Under the pieces are notes generated by a model, which saw only the letters and a program-made list of their open reading frames with translations, ran no database searches and had not been told where the DNA came from. Both the position numbers and the translations under genes were made by a program. Positions 44,183-55,754 of a DNA stretch of 64,000 nt are shown here, one piece after another. The DNA is taken from NCBI GenBank assembly GCA_022747635.1, contig JAKTNV010000002.1:108632869-108696868 (forward strand), written 5' to 3'. Position 1 is the stretch's first letter. Every line of letters starts with the position of its first letter. Origin of the DNA: Hetaerina americana. Taxonomy: Eukaryota; Arthropoda; Insecta; Odonata; Calopterygidae.

Positions 44183-46382
44183 TAATCCACCCCTAAAATT
44201 TCGGAGTTTGATTGAGATTGAGAATGATTTTTACTCTATGAAATTTTGCACTGTATTCTTCGTTATAGAAAACATTCAGTTACAGGGGACGTGAATTTGA
44301 CACCACGATGGACTGCATTCAATTGCCAATCTTTCTGTTCCATTGCAGTTGGGCTATACGGGCCCAAACGCACGCGCATTTCAATTTGTGGGCCTTAAAT
44401 GGACGCATAATTGAAGGGAATAGTGGGAATGCACTCAACACGGAGCCTTGAGTTTGTCTCCAGACAACATCACAATTTTTCAGCGCGCCATCTGTTCCGC
44501 TGGCGGGAGACTCACGTCCCTTTTCAGTCATGAAAAAAATGTAGATATACTTTCCATTATCCCTCACTTACTCTAATTAGACCTGAATATACGTACTTTA
44601 CTCTATTATCCGTATACTTCTAATGACGCCAACGCCCGCGGCTGTCGCTAATCTCCCGCAATTACTGCATACATCACTAGGCAATTTATTTTCTACGCCT
44701 CAACGATTTAATCCCTGGGATAAACTGGGAAACCACTTCGTCAGTGAAGCATTGCTGGTAAGATAGACTCGTAGGATACGTTTATTTCTTCGTAACTATC
44801 GAGCAAATACAGAGTACGGCAACTTCGTTTTTTTAAAGCGTTTTTCGTTTGAAAAAAGGAAGTTATGTTGCCGCACCCACTACTTTTGTAAGGCATCAAT
44901 GCAGAGAAAAAAAACGCGAAGAATATGAGAGGGATTATTAAAATAAATTATTTTTTCATGAAGCGAATGAAAAGACCATTTTTTGAAAACTGATATCGCG
45001 CAAAAACGCCCTAACAAGGGAATAACGAACCTTCCATATTCAAATGGACTTGGCTCTCCAAGATGCCAGATTTGTGTGTTCATATTCCTGTAGAGAATGA
45101 GTTGGGAAATAAACTGCTATTAAACGACACATCCAACACCCTCCAGAGATTGACCTTGACCTTGAACCTTCTGTTTTGTGTCATTTCCTCTCCATTCTCG
45201 TTTGCATTCCCGTTAATTTCAGCCAAAAATCTATACGGTCACGACCAACTTTGTACTTGCCACTGATTAAGAAGTGAAGAGCGTTATGGAAAATAATCGA
45301 TTGAAAAATAAACATTCTAAAAATTAAAAAGTAAATCATCATTGGTTTCTCATTAATGAACGCATTTGAGTCGTTATATCAAACAATACCGTGGGGATAG
45401 GTAACATGCCCCCGGAACTTCTTAAAGATTTAGGAAAACGAGGGAGGAAGTGTTTTTTATGAACTAATTGGTACGTTATGTATTTTGTATGTAAGACCGT
45501 ATCTGTTATATTAATGAAGCCAACACTTTCTGCGATCATACGAAATTAGAATCCGAAGAAAACTAGTTGTAATGGAAGATAATTGGCACATATAATAATG
45601 ATGATATGTGAAATTCCCTCGACACCTCTATTTTTTCATTACTTCGTATATTTTTATTTTTCCTTATTGTTCATCGACTTTCAAGAATTTGATTTTCTAG
45701 TTTCCGGAGAATGTTTCAAGTTCCTTGGCCTTACCTAAATTATATTATATAGGAGCCAGTTGCCGTAGAATACAACTGCCAGGGAATAGCCATAAGGAAG
45801 CAAGCAAATCGGCTAACCTTTAATCGAGAGAAAACAAATACTTATATTTCAAATAAATTAATAAAATTTGGAAACGGCAATAAAAGTTTATATTGACGAG
45901 ATATTAGAATCTCTAATCATGTAGAACAAAAACCTAAGGTGCCAAATAATGAGAGATATTTGTGCTTTGTAATATATAGTAGTTAAGATCGCATTTATAA
46001 TGATCACGTCTTGTCGGCAAATGTCACATGCTTTACGTCTTAGAGAGCAGATTTTATCGCTAAATCTTTCTTTTTTTGAACGACGATTTTTACGGTTGCG
46101 AGAAATTATATCCGCGGAATATACAAGTACATACTGCAGACGCCTGACCCAAAACGCTTGGAAAAGTTTCGCTGTTGTGCCCAAAAATTTCAAAATGAAC
46201 AAAATTCTTTAATTTTTTTAAAGACTACAATACCTGTACATCAATTGTAACAATGATATAAAATTGAGGTAACAGCAAGACATGCTCACCTATTACATTT
46301 GCTGCCCAAAAACCTTTCCAGGACACGAGGAATACTTTTCATTTTTGCCGCTCTCTCAAAATATTTCCCTGGACTCGGGGCA
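44183..46382. other. No gene recognised
   Basis: No recognisable coding or repeat sequence. Confidence 0.4.
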
Positions 46383-47295
46383 TACAGGATGCGTTCCAAA
46401 AGTAATGCAATTATTTTTTCCAAGTAATTAATTGAACAGATTTGCACATACACTTAAAATTCTTCAAAGTACTCTCCTTGGGCCTCTAGACTTTTTTTCC
46501 AGCGACACTGCCATAGCCTGGAATACGTCCTGGAAGGCGTGTTCGGGGACATCTCGCAAGGTCTTCGTCACGGCTGACTGTATGTCCTCCATGAACGAAA
46601 AACGGGTTCCTTTCTGGGCTACCTTAATCCGAGGGAACGAAAAGAAAAGTCGCTGGGGCGACTTCAGTAATATAGGGGAGGTTGGGCAGCGTTGGAACCT
46701 GGTGTTTGCCCAGGAACTCGTGGACTCGTAGCGAGTTGTGGCAAGTCGCGTTGTCGTGATGGAGTTGCCAGGTGGCGGAGATGTCTTTTCTCGTCCTGAT
46801 GACCCTTTTTCGGAGTCTTTCCAGCACATCCACGTAGTAGGCAGAGTTAACTGTCTGCACTTGAGGAACAAACTCCTTATGGACCACTCCTTTGCTGTCG
46901 TAAAAGACAATGAGCATTGTTTTTGATTTGCTCATTCTTGCCTTTTTGGGCTTGGGGGACTGGTCGGTGTGCCACTCAGAGCCTTGGCGTTTTATTTCTG
47001 GGTCGTATTAAAAAACCCAGGTTTCATCACCAGTGATGACTTTGTCAAAATAATCAGGTTCATTTTCAACACGTTGCAAAAGTTGACTTGAAATTTCCTC
47101 ACGGTTGGTCTTTCGTGACAAGGTCGCCGCGCAGAGGTTTACAATAATTAACGTCTTGTCGCTTCCACAGCCTGGAGAGCACTGAGACCGGTTTCGCGGC
47201 AAAGCTTAACGTCTTCCTCATCTACTCCATTCCACTCCAACTAAGGGGAGCGGCGCCGAAAATTTTATTGCATTACTTTTGGAATACACCCTGTA
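46383..47295 (-). mobile_element. Mariner transposon with TIRs and TA duplication, decayed transposase
   Basis: Element 46385-47293 is flanked by TA. Terminal inverted repeats of 27 bp differ at three positions (left CAGGATGCGTTCC..., right CAGGGTGTATTCC..., both continuing AAAAGTAATGCAAT). Minus-strand transposase pieces: a short N-terminal EEDVKLCRETGLSALQAVEA, then LLQRVENEPDYFDKVITGDE followed by TWVF (first catalytic Asp), MSKSKTMLIVFYDSKGVVHK, VVHKEFVPQVQTVNSAYYVD, WQLHHDNATCHNSLRVHEFL (second Asp region) and a truncated C-terminus. Frameshifts and N-terminal deletion make it non-autonomous. Confidence 0.88.
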
Positions 47296-48239
47296 ATTAT
47301 GGTTTAATGAATCGACGGCAGAAGGAGTCTCTAAAAAAGTTGGAATCAAAATAGTAAAAAAATACAAAACCGTAAGATGCTCTTTCTCTATGAATAATCT
47401 GCGTGGCCAGAGATCGATGGCAAAAACATGAAAATTCTTATTCGCTTCGGTGATTCGAATGTATGAAAGAATTAAAAGAAACAGCACAAGAACGAGATGG
47501 ACGCGTCCCGGTTTTGACGCATGACGCATCTATATGGTTTCATTAGCGCAATGCAACGAAGGTACCAATCGCCAGTTTCGTGCCTCATGGGAGCGTCAAT
47601 GCGTATTTGCTCGCGCCCGAGAGAAACATTCGATTTGAGAGCGCTCCCCCGTCGACCGAGAGATGTACGCACGCAAGATGAACGGTGCGCTCAAACAGGA
47701 CGGTTAGCGAACGCCCCACGCTCACTTCAACCGTTGAGTGCGGCGGAAAATCACTCGAGTGCTTGGGTTGGCCTCTAGGAATGTGCAATGCTCTCAAATG
47801 TGTGCGCGTGGATATCGTCCAACACTTCATCCATCTTTTGAGAGCCTCGACCTATCGAACTCATCGGCATTGACCTTCGCCTACATCAATTTTCGAGTAC
47901 CTCTCTCCCTCCAGAGTTAAAACGACGCTGAAAACCTTCTCCTGAACGGTAAAGTGGAAGGACGGACGGTGAGGGGATTTCAAGGGTTAGGGGCAAAATA
48001 ATTTACCGAAATAGAACGGAGAACTTAAGGTGTACTTTAAAACATATGATATCTTATTTTACTTAATTATGCCTGTCTATGTATTCATATGGATTTATTT
48101 TACAGTATTCCATTGTATATCGCATTGTAATATCGTTTTTTACTGTACCTCGCATTATTATATTTCTTATAATTTACTTTCAAAAATTATTCTTCAGGGT
48201 TTTCACACGTTTTTCACATCCCACTTCTTTATGGGTGTT
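47296..48239. other. No gene recognised
   Basis: No recognisable coding or repeat sequence. Confidence 0.4.
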
Positions 48240-48533
48240 TTCCTGTGAGGCTCCCTATCCCTACTAGGGGCTTCATGTCTGAACTCTCTTGGAGGTTTTT
48301 CCCTCAAAAAAACACAGTAATCAACCCGAAGGTCGGTTTGGTTGGTGATCATAGAGTTCAATCAAAAGCCCGACGGGGGCCAGTTCCTTTCCCTGTGCCG
48401 GTTATGGTTTCCCTGGAAGATCTGGCACCCGAAAAATCACATAGCTTGGGTGGAGCTGCAGGTGCCCGGGAATCGAACCCGGGACTCTCCGGTCAGCTGT
48501 CCAACGCTCTACCCCATGGACTACCGCTACCCA

Positions 48534-48534
<1 letters not shown>
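48240..48534 (-). mobile_element. tRNA-derived SINE (family S2)
   Basis: Minus-strand tRNA-like head with A box (GGTAGTCCATGGGGTAGAGC) and B box (GGGTTCGATTCCC), then a body with CAGCTCCACCCAAGC, ATGTGATTTTTCGG and GGTTGATTACTGTGTTTT. A second copy lies at 60.3-60.6 kb, same strand, and a partial one at 50.9 kb. It abuts an (AT)n array. Confidence 0.8.

Positions 48535-48537
<3 letters not shown>

Positions 48538-48599
<62 letters not shown>
48538..48599. repeat. (AT)n microsatellite
   Basis: About 31 AT units between a SINE and the perfect palindrome. Confidence 0.95.
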
Positions 48600-48605
<6 letters not shown>

Positions 48606-48837
48606 AATACACAGTAACACATAATATAGAAACACAAAAAAAAGAGAACACTCACACGTATTTTCTTGATATTTCGACGGAAACAATCCGTCTTCCTCTG
48701 AAGATATAGAAGTAATGACCATTACTTCTATATCTTCAGAGGAAGACGGATTGTTTCCGTCGAAATATCAAGAAAATACGTGTGAGTGTTCTCTTTTTTT
48801 TGTGTTTCTATATTATGTGTTACTGTGTATTGTACTA
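48600..48837. mobile_element. Perfect palindrome, 117-bp arms, PLE-tail type
   Basis: Arms 48600-48716 and 48721-48837 are exact reverse complements around a 4-nt spacer (GACC). Each arm, read outward, has a variant hammerhead region (AGAGGAAGACGGA, TCCGTCGAAATATC: stem II of 6 bp then GAAA), the conserved CGTGTGAGTGTTCTC tail, TGTGTTTCTATATTATGTG and an end near an (AT)n array. The core is CAGAGGA rather than CTGANGA. Identity of the arms implies very recent formation, gene conversion, or an assembly or amplification artefact. Confidence 0.85.
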
Positions 48838-48866
48838 TTCGGCACTTCCGTGTTACGTCTATGAAA

Positions 48867-48868
<2 letters not shown>

Positions 48869-48925
<57 letters not shown>
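48869..48925. repeat. (AT)n microsatellite
   Basis: Follows GGCACTTCCGTGTTACG, a word that recurs in inverted form at 50115-50137. Confidence 0.95.
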
Positions 48926-48926
<1 letters not shown>

Positions 48927-48994
48927 TTTATATATAGGGTAGCGGCAAGAAGATATATAAAGCGATATAAAAGAAAAGGAAAAGAATGGCAAAG

Positions 48995-48997
<3 letters not shown>

Positions 48998-49061
<64 letters not shown>

Positions 49062-49062
49062 T
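48998..49062. repeat. (AT)n microsatellite
   Basis: A third AT array within 500 bp. Confidence 0.95.
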
Positions 49063-49626
49063 ATATCACTTAATTATATAGATATTCACCTAATATATCT
49101 TCTTATTATTCTTGTTAAGCACTTGATGAAGGGTTAAATAGAAGAAGGGACCTTACGGTCTCAATTTTGCCGGGAAAAAGACGTTATCTATTTAGTATTG
49201 AGACGTGCACAGCTCAATGAGTGTACGCAGTAATGAATAGGAAGTGGACGAGCGTTAACAATGAAGAATTGACGTTTCATGTGTTCAAGGCATTGCCAAA
49301 GTAATGCGTTTGGATGCCTTCGGACTCGATGGAGACTTATCAATAAGCAAGATTATGTACACAAATTCAAAACTGGCAACACTGGTAAATGTGTGCCTTC
49401 TATCAGGGCAAGTTGCCTTTATTCTTCACGAATAATGCATGCGATAAGTTTGTTTTCATTTACGAATGACACGATTTTTTCTCTTTTAACCGTTTGCACC
49501 GAACTCCTTTTTGCGGAAAACAGAACGCCAAACAAACTTATTGAAAACGAGGGGAAATCATGAATTTCTCTGTGAATCAGTACCAACGCTTCGCTGCCAG
49601 CACCACAATTCAATCGATAAAATTTA
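49063..49626. other. No gene recognised
   Basis: A CTTGATGAAGGG word at 49122 is reminiscent of hammerhead boxes but the rest is not formed. Confidence 0.4.
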
Positions 49627-49992
49627 TTACGGATTGTTCATGTGAGAGCAGAGTGAGATTGGAGAGGATTGATCGATTGAGAAGGAGTGGTGAAGATGGG
49701 GCGTTTCACATTTGAGTCGATTGCAAAGTAGGACAGCGAAGGAAAGGGTTTTAATAGGTTTCAATACGTCAGATAAATTGACGGGCCGCTTAAAAGTAAC
49801 AGTGGAACATTTACGCTGGATGTTCAACATTGTATCCTTGTTGATCAGAATGGTGAAGAGATCTTTGAGAGTGCGCTTGATGGAGTTAATTCTAGGGTAA
49901 GTACGTTGGGCAAATGGAGGGGGTGTGTGCGAATTGGGGTCATGAAAAGGTAGATTTTGAATGGATACAACTACCAAATATTTCTTTCTCAA
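49627..49992 (-). mobile_element. Penelope-like element fragment (linker region)
   Basis: The minus strand encodes STVTFKRPVNLSDVLKPI, then LLCNRLKCETPHLHHSF. This parallels VTFKRPANLSDLLKSI and CNEPRCKTCPIF of the 26.8-29.0 kb PLE, between its RT and GIY-YIG regions. The GIY-YIG part does not follow on the same strand, so it is a separate truncated piece. Confidence 0.65.
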
Positions 49993-50047
49993 GAGAGAGG
50001 AGGAAGGTACGCCTTCATATTGTCTATGTCTACTATTCTACCTTTCA

Positions 50048-50049
<2 letters not shown>

Positions 50050-50103
<54 letters not shown>
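50050..50103. repeat. (AT)n microsatellite
   Basis: About 26 AT units. Confidence 0.95.
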
Positions 50104-50104
<1 letters not shown>

Positions 50105-50294
50105 GATATATTATGATTTCGTCGAAGTAACACGGAAGTGTTGACTAAAAAACATTACTTCACTTACAAACACTCAGTCATTACTTATATTTCTGCCGAT
50201 GAAGACGGAGCTGAATTCCGCCGAAATGATCAAGAAATAACCTGTGAGTGATCATTTTATGTGTTCCTATATTGTTTGTTGCTGTCCAAGTTAC
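50104..50294 (+). mobile_element. PLE-tail module with degenerate hammerhead
   Basis: GATGAAGACGGA at 50197-50208, then stem II CGGA/TCCG, GAAATGATC, and AACCTGTGAGTGATCATTTT. It ends in TTGTTTGTTGCTGTCCAAG, identical to the 21.4-kb palindrome arm, and enters an (AT)n array. The first C and U of the CTGANGA box are changed. Confidence 0.5.
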
Positions 50295-50297
50295 ATA

Positions 50298-50391
<94 letters not shown>
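50295..50391. repeat. (AT)n microsatellite
   Basis: About 95 bp; separates two PLE tails that point towards each other. Confidence 0.95.
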
Positions 50392-50392
<1 letters not shown>

Positions 50393-50870
50393 TACTAGCT
50401 TGGCAGAATGGACATAAATTTAAAATAGATAACACGTAAGAGGGCACTCACATTACAGCACGTTTAAAATTTGGACCTCCTTCAGGTCAGACTTGATGGT
50501 TTCGGGCGGAGGGGATGCGAGGCCTGGGGAGAGGGGGCACAGGGTATGCTGGGAAGGGATTTAGTGGTGACGGTTAAGGCCGGGAATTGCAAAAGGTTGG
50601 AAATCTAGGATAGTATATCCGGATCGGCGAGTTCTCACCTCTATATTGGTGGCTGAATCGGGTAGGGATTCTAGTATTCTAAGAGCAAAACACTGGTCGA
50701 ATGAAAGGTTGTCGGAATTTGCGTGTGAAGGGATAGGAAGAGAAGAGAGTGAGGCAGAATTGCAGGAGTTGCGGTGATTGTGCATTCGAATGGATAAGGG
50801 GATAATGGATTTGCCTATGTAACATAAAGAGCATTGATTACATGACAAAAGATGGATATCGTTAATATAA
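50392..50870 (-). mobile_element. Penelope-like element 3' end: GIY-YIG region to hammerhead tail
   Basis: The minus strand reads INDIHLLSCNQCSLCYIGKS, then IPLSIRMHNHRNSCNSASLS, PIPSHANSDNLSFDQCFALR and RRSGYTILDFQPFAIPGLN. This is the Cys-rich GIY-YIG-type C-terminus of a PLE. About 75 bp after the frame ends there is a CT-rich spacer, then CTGAAGG (complement of 50479-50485) with a short hairpin and TAAACG in place of GAAACG, then GTGAGTGCCCTCTTACG and the (AT)n array. This copy directly links PLE coding sequence, hammerhead remnant, GTGAGTG tail and (AT)n. Confidence 0.8.
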
Positions 50871-50879
50871 AACTCTCTG

Positions 50880-51095
50880 AAAATCCACAGCTCCACCCAA
50901 GCCATGTGATTTTTCGGGAACCAGATCTTCCTGGGAGTCCATCATCCGCAAAAGGGATAGGATCTGGCCTCCCTTAATGCCCTAATAATGTGTGAATTTC
51001 ACACGCTATATAGGCCTTAGTACTGGGCTTGCGAGTAACCGGGCCGAATCGGCACGGCAAGTCGAAAGCCGTGGTTCAATTCCGGTCAAGAATAT
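50880..51095 (+). mobile_element. SINE body fragment (S2) joined to tRNA-like remnant
   Basis: CAGCTCCACCCAAGC, ATGTGATTTTTCGGG, GTGTGAATTTCACACG and CTTAGTACTG follow the body of the S2 SINE in + orientation. A B-box-like GTGGTTCAATTCCGGTCAAG at the end resembles the S3 head instead. Probably two SINE remnants side by side. Confidence 0.55.
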
Positions 51096-51254
51096 CTATA
51101 ACTAGTGTTTAATATATAATTTGTGTAAATATACATGTATAAATAATACATATATTTGTTATATATATGTATGTATAACAAATTTGTTATATATATGTAT
51201 ATGAATATATTTTATATATTCATTCACATGGAAATAGATATAAGGAACAGGGAT

Positions 51255-51408
51255 AGGAACACATATAAATGACGAACACAGCAGAGTTGGGGACGGCGAA
51301 ATCAAACGGATCACTAGAGAAAAAATGTTTGCTTGACCGGGACTCGAACACCGGATCTTTCCGCAGGGGGCGGATGCTCTTACCGCTTGAGCTATCCAGA
51401 AATCGTAA
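51255..51408 (-). mobile_element. tRNA-derived SINE (family S3)
   Basis: Minus-strand head with A box (GGATAGCTCAAGCGGTAAGA) and B box (GGTGTTCGAGTCCCGG), followed by GTCAAGCA and a body shared with the 29.1-kb copy. Clearest S3 member. Confidence 0.7.
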
Positions 51409-52160
51409 TTTATATTGAGATCCGTGGGTCTAATATGTCGCCATGTGCCCCGACTCTCTGGCCAAGAGATGGCGTCAGGCGGCTGTTTCACCCACCAAAG
51501 GAGAAATAGACCTTTTCCTCTTGTGTCTTGTCTATTTCTCCTTTGGAGTTGAAACGTCGAGCGATACAAATGCGGCCGTTTCCTATACATATATTTCTCA
51601 GCGGCGTTGCCGGGGGTGCGGTTGTCACCATTCCAACCGCCATCCGTGGTGGGCAAGGTGAGGCGGCGTGACAATGGGGGGGGGGAGAGCGGAGAGGGCC
51701 GGGAGGACCCGGGAGAACGGGGTTTTCCTCTTGTTGGTTCGTGCGAGGGGAGGGTGGGCCGAGATTGCTCCTCGTGGGGGTGGGCCACCGCCCCGGGCGT
51801 TGGCGTGGACCCCGCAAAGGAGGGAGGGCCCTGAGGGAGGCAATATTGATGATGGCGGGGAACAAAGGGTCGGCTGCGAAATGAAGTGGCCGGGAGGCAA
51901 AATGGGCTCATGGGAACGGAAAGTATTTCAAGTAGGGAGGAGGAGAGCGTTGCGTAGTATATGCTGCGCTGTGGTGACAGGGGGGGTGTGGGGCCAGAGG
52001 GGGCGGGAGGGGTGGCACGAGCCGGGAGGGCGGTGAGTGAGGAGGAGGAGGAAGAGGGGAGGAGAGGAGGGGGAGAGGGAGCGGTGACGAGAAACTTGAC
52101 GCGTGTGACGCGTGCCACTTGCTGGAGGACGCGTGGGTGGAGGAAATGACGCGTGCGCCA
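51409..52160. other. G-rich, GC-rich non-coding block
   Basis: Purine-rich GC block (51660-52150) with long low-complexity open frames on both strands that match no family. A 17-bp hairpin CCAAAGGAGAAATAGAC with its complement lies at 51497-51548, and a GAAACGTC word occurs at 51552, but no CTGANGA box is present. Confidence 0.4.
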
Positions 52161-54099
52161 AATGGTTGGGGAAGATCAACACGCAAAACTTGCAAATTGG
52201 AAAAACACTGCGGCGGCGCTGTTCCGCCAAATTATTCGATAATCTCTTCTTCCGAAAGCAACGGAATTCAACAGCACGGCTCATGTTATGTGATGGCGTG
52301 ATTTTCCCAGACCTTTCCCGAGTTCTCCACACTCGATTCTACTTTTTCGACATCTTTTACGATTACAACGGATATTCCATTTCATTTGCGACGACCATTG
52401 ATGCGCCAATGAATTTGCTATCATTAAATCCCTTTAATTCGAGCCAGTTAACAAATTGCATTGTAAATACATTATCCACAGGGCTACTGATGCTGTTCCA
52501 AAGTATTTTTAAATTCAGTTGAATTAAAATCTGAATACCGTCAAATTTATAGTAGAAAATTAACTCGTCTGAGACACGACGAAGATATCCATTTCGTTTA
52601 ATTTGGAGCAAAAATATAGCTTTTGAGCTTAAGCAGATGATGTAAAAATAATTAACTATTCAATCTTCTTTTTCCAAAGCAAAATTATATTTTTAGCAAA
52701 CGATGTGATTTTCTGCTACATGCATATCTGTGCAAAACGATTTTTTTAAAATATTACAATGCTTTTTTAACCCTAAATTGGTACTCTCTCCACCAGCCAA
52801 TCCTGAGAGCCAACGCGGGAGCTGCGAACTATTTTGTTGAGCATTTCACCGCCATATGACGTCATTAACCCTCATGAATACTAACACTGTTTTCATCAAT
52901 GACCACTAGAGGTCACCCGAAACCTCTGATTGGACACCTTTGCCCGGCTCCACTGCCATTCATTCAAATATGAACGCATCTCAACGACTCGACAAACATA
53001 TCGAGGGGAATTTAACGACGGCTGTCATGACAGTAAAAAAAAAAGAGTTCCCCCACGTCCTTCAAAAAATTTTAACTAACGACCACCCCTGTCTAAATAT
53101 TCGTTTAATATTGAATATTAACATGTACATAATATTAAATATAAATAATCCCCCGTAAATCTGCGCGGACGAGAATATTTGGGTGTTAACCTATAATAAG
53201 TTTAAGCATTTGAATAGGAATGCGTGCATATCACTATCGCAGTAATGTATGAAACTTAAATTATCTTATACCTAATATTGTGGAAAACAACTAATTCGTG
53301 CAATTTAAAACCTCAATTTCTCCACTTTGTTCGCCTGTTCATGCAAATAGACAAATTCGAGGTCATCTACTCCATTTCATGAGGGTCTTTATTTTTAGTA
53401 TTTCTTGGGTCTCTTCGAATTCCGATGACGCAACTCTTTCGAAATACGCTTTTACCCAAATTAGCGGTTCTGGGGTTTCGAAGGGTTTATCCCGACAAAC
53501 CATTGAATCTCACCAACGAATGGCAGTCGGGGGCAGAGTACTACTTAATCACTTGGCGCTCCCGAAACAGTAAAACGGGATATCATGAAGAAGGAAAGGA
53601 TAAAAAAGAAAGAACAAAATTCAAGAAAATGTATACTCTGCAATTGATAAAAAAACAGCAAATATTTCCTAAGTACATCTCACGAATAAACTGATTTTTT
53701 TTAAAAACTCTAAATGACTGAAGAAAAACTAATAACAATATGATAAAGCTATTTGGGCATCTTGAAGGGTAAACATCTACATACCCTGCTAGCCACCGAA
53801 AGGGAGTGTGGCAGAAAGTACTTACACACCAGGTATGCAGCATCAAAAATTAAGTTTTTCTTAATTTTTAGCTACCCTACATTTCCGTTAATTAATTCAA
53901 ATGACGTGCATAAGGATTACTACAGGTACATGCACTACGGTATACAAGTGAGCCCAACACTTTTATGGATACGAGTGGAAGAGTGGGTAACAAGAAGGGC
54001 GATAACTAAAACCTAATGAGATGAAGACAACATATTGGCTGCTTGGAAGGACAAAAGAAAATTTCGTTTCCCCCTTAGCGTGGTTACATGCAGCACCCT
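52161..54099. other. No gene recognised
   Basis: AT-rich, no similarity seen. Confidence 0.4.
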
Positions 54100-54625
54100 G
54101 CTCCCTCATAGTTCGTGGGATCTTCAATCTATATGTAATCTCTCTAATTTTATTGAAATGATATCTCTACTACCGTAGTACGATGGGAGTAAAAATACAT
54201 TTTCAACATCACTGCTAAAGAGACGCTCTTACAATGTATGTGCAAGAAATTTAATCTATAATTTTTCCCTACATCCGTGAGTGATTACTAGCCTCTTCTA
54301 ATATTTTTAATACGCTATTAAGTTCATTATAACAAAGTTTTACAAATCTAGCTCCTCGACGCTGCACGCGATCGGCAATACGGCAATCAATCCAACTTCG
54401 TGAGGATCCCATGATATACTTGCAGCATATCGTATTCCTTGAATGAGGCCTAACCAGCGAAAGAAATACCATTTCTCTTTCCATCACATTTACCCAACAC
54501 CCTTCTAATAAATCCTTATTTTTTATTATTTTATTCACATATTTCCCGTGTAATGTTTAACGATGTCGTGAGTGATGGTAAAGCACAAGTATCTGATCGA
54601 ATCTACACATTCGAGTTCACACTGG
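54100..54625 (-). mobile_element. CR1-like LINE fragment (same family as 1.2-3.0 kb)
   Basis: The minus strand encodes SLVRPHSRNTICCKYIMGS, then VQRRGARFVKLCYNELNSV. The 3' flank carries CGTACTACGGTAGTAGAG and TAGAGAGATTA-like words that mirror the 2.87-2.95 kb region. Frameshifts throughout. Confidence 0.7.
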
Positions 54626-54997
54626 GTTAAATGGAAATAATACTAATATCTATTATGATTTAAAATTCTTAGCGCCATTGGAGTTCTTTTCATTAAATCA
54701 CGCAGAAGACTTGATTGTGATATAGGCCTAGTATTTCTTCAGCACTATTGAAAGCAGTTACATCTATGTGACTGACAGACTTGAGGGGTGTGGATTCGAC
54801 ATTTATAGGAGGTTAAGTCAATTATTAATCATCTTTACTTCAGTATTTTCATCCGAAAGAGTATTTTAAGTCAAAGTCTTTTCTCTGACTTTCAGCGCTA
54901 GTTTCTTTATCAACGTTATTTTACACGAACACCGTCAAATCATGGACATTCTAAAATACTCCTTCAGGCACAGATTATTTTTCGAAAAGATCCCAAA

Positions 54998-55754
54998 TAC
55001 GAGGGTCATCCGGAAAGTAGTACCCGTTCGTGCCGCATGAAGTGCTGACGACGCGAGTAGCCGCTGGACGAGGTCAGATAGCTTCAGTGGCTTGTCTGCC
55101 TTCTCTGAGCCAAGTTGCGTGACGCTAGCATTGCCTGTGTTGTTTCTGTGATTGTTTACAATGTTTAAAAAAATTGAGAACGCCGCCAGTTGTGAAGTGA
55201 GGGCAGTGATTAAATTCCTCAATGCAAGAAACGTTCGCCCATGTGATATTCATCGCCAATTAAAGGAGGTGTATGGAGACAATGTAATGGACGAGTCGTC
55301 TGTTCGGCGGTGGTGTCGCAACTTCAACATGGGGAGGGGGAACACACACGACGATGAGCGTTCGGAGAGACCGTCTGTCATTACAGACCAACTGGTGAGC
55401 TCAGTTGACGAATTCGTGAGGAACGATCGGCGCGTCACAATTGATGACATCTGTGAGCATTTTCCCAATGTTTCTCGAACAATTGTTCATGAAATTGTTA
55501 AACACCATCTGCATTATGCAAAAATTTGTGCAAGATGGGTCCCTCGCGTATCTCAATGAGCTGGCGGCGAAGGACTATGCAGCAGGAATACAGAAACTTG
55601 TCACACGTTATGACAAATGCCTTAATTTGCTTGGAGATTATGTTAAGAAGTAGTTTAAAGTATCCTCTTTCAAATAAAATTTTTTATGTTTGTTAATATT
55701 TACTTTTGTGTCTTTATTTCACGAACGGGTACTACTTTCCGGATGACCCTCGTA
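54998..55754 (+). mobile_element. Mariner deletion derivative with perfect 33-bp TIRs
   Basis: TIRs at 55000-55032 and 55720-55752 are identical over 33 bp (CGAGGGTCATCCGGAAAGTA...), flanked by TA at 54998-54999 and 55753-55754. The element is 753 bp, roughly 0.5 kb shorter than a usual mariner. The first half of the transposase is fused to the last 35 residues, so it is non-autonomous. Perfect TIRs suggest recent transposition, probably driven by a full-length relative elsewhere. Confidence 0.92.
55160..55559 (+). CDS. Truncated mariner transposase: DNA-binding domain only
   Basis: An uninterrupted 133-codon frame starting at ATG 55160. CEVRAVIKFLNARNVRPCDI then HRQLKEVYGDNVMDESSVRR form the first helix-turn-helix. 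RRWCRNFNMGRGNTHDDERS then ERPSVITDQLVSSVDEFV and RVTIDDICEHFPNVSRTIVH form the second. YAKICARWVPR, normally just before the catalytic region, is followed by a frame-shifting deletion and a stop. The expected C-terminus (GIQKLVTRYDKCLNLLGDYV) is present at 55590-55653 in another frame. The three catalytic Asp residues are missing. If expressed it would bind mariner ends but not cut. Confidence 0.8.

Noticed and set aside
51497..51575. 17-bp hairpin followed by GAAACGTC
   Set aside because: The GAAACGTC word fits a hammerhead 3' part but no CTGANGA box precedes it.
51159..52118. 319-codon minus-strand open frame
   Set aside because: Low-complexity Pro/Ser-rich translation of a G-rich block, crossing a SINE; no domain seen and frames on both strands are equally open.
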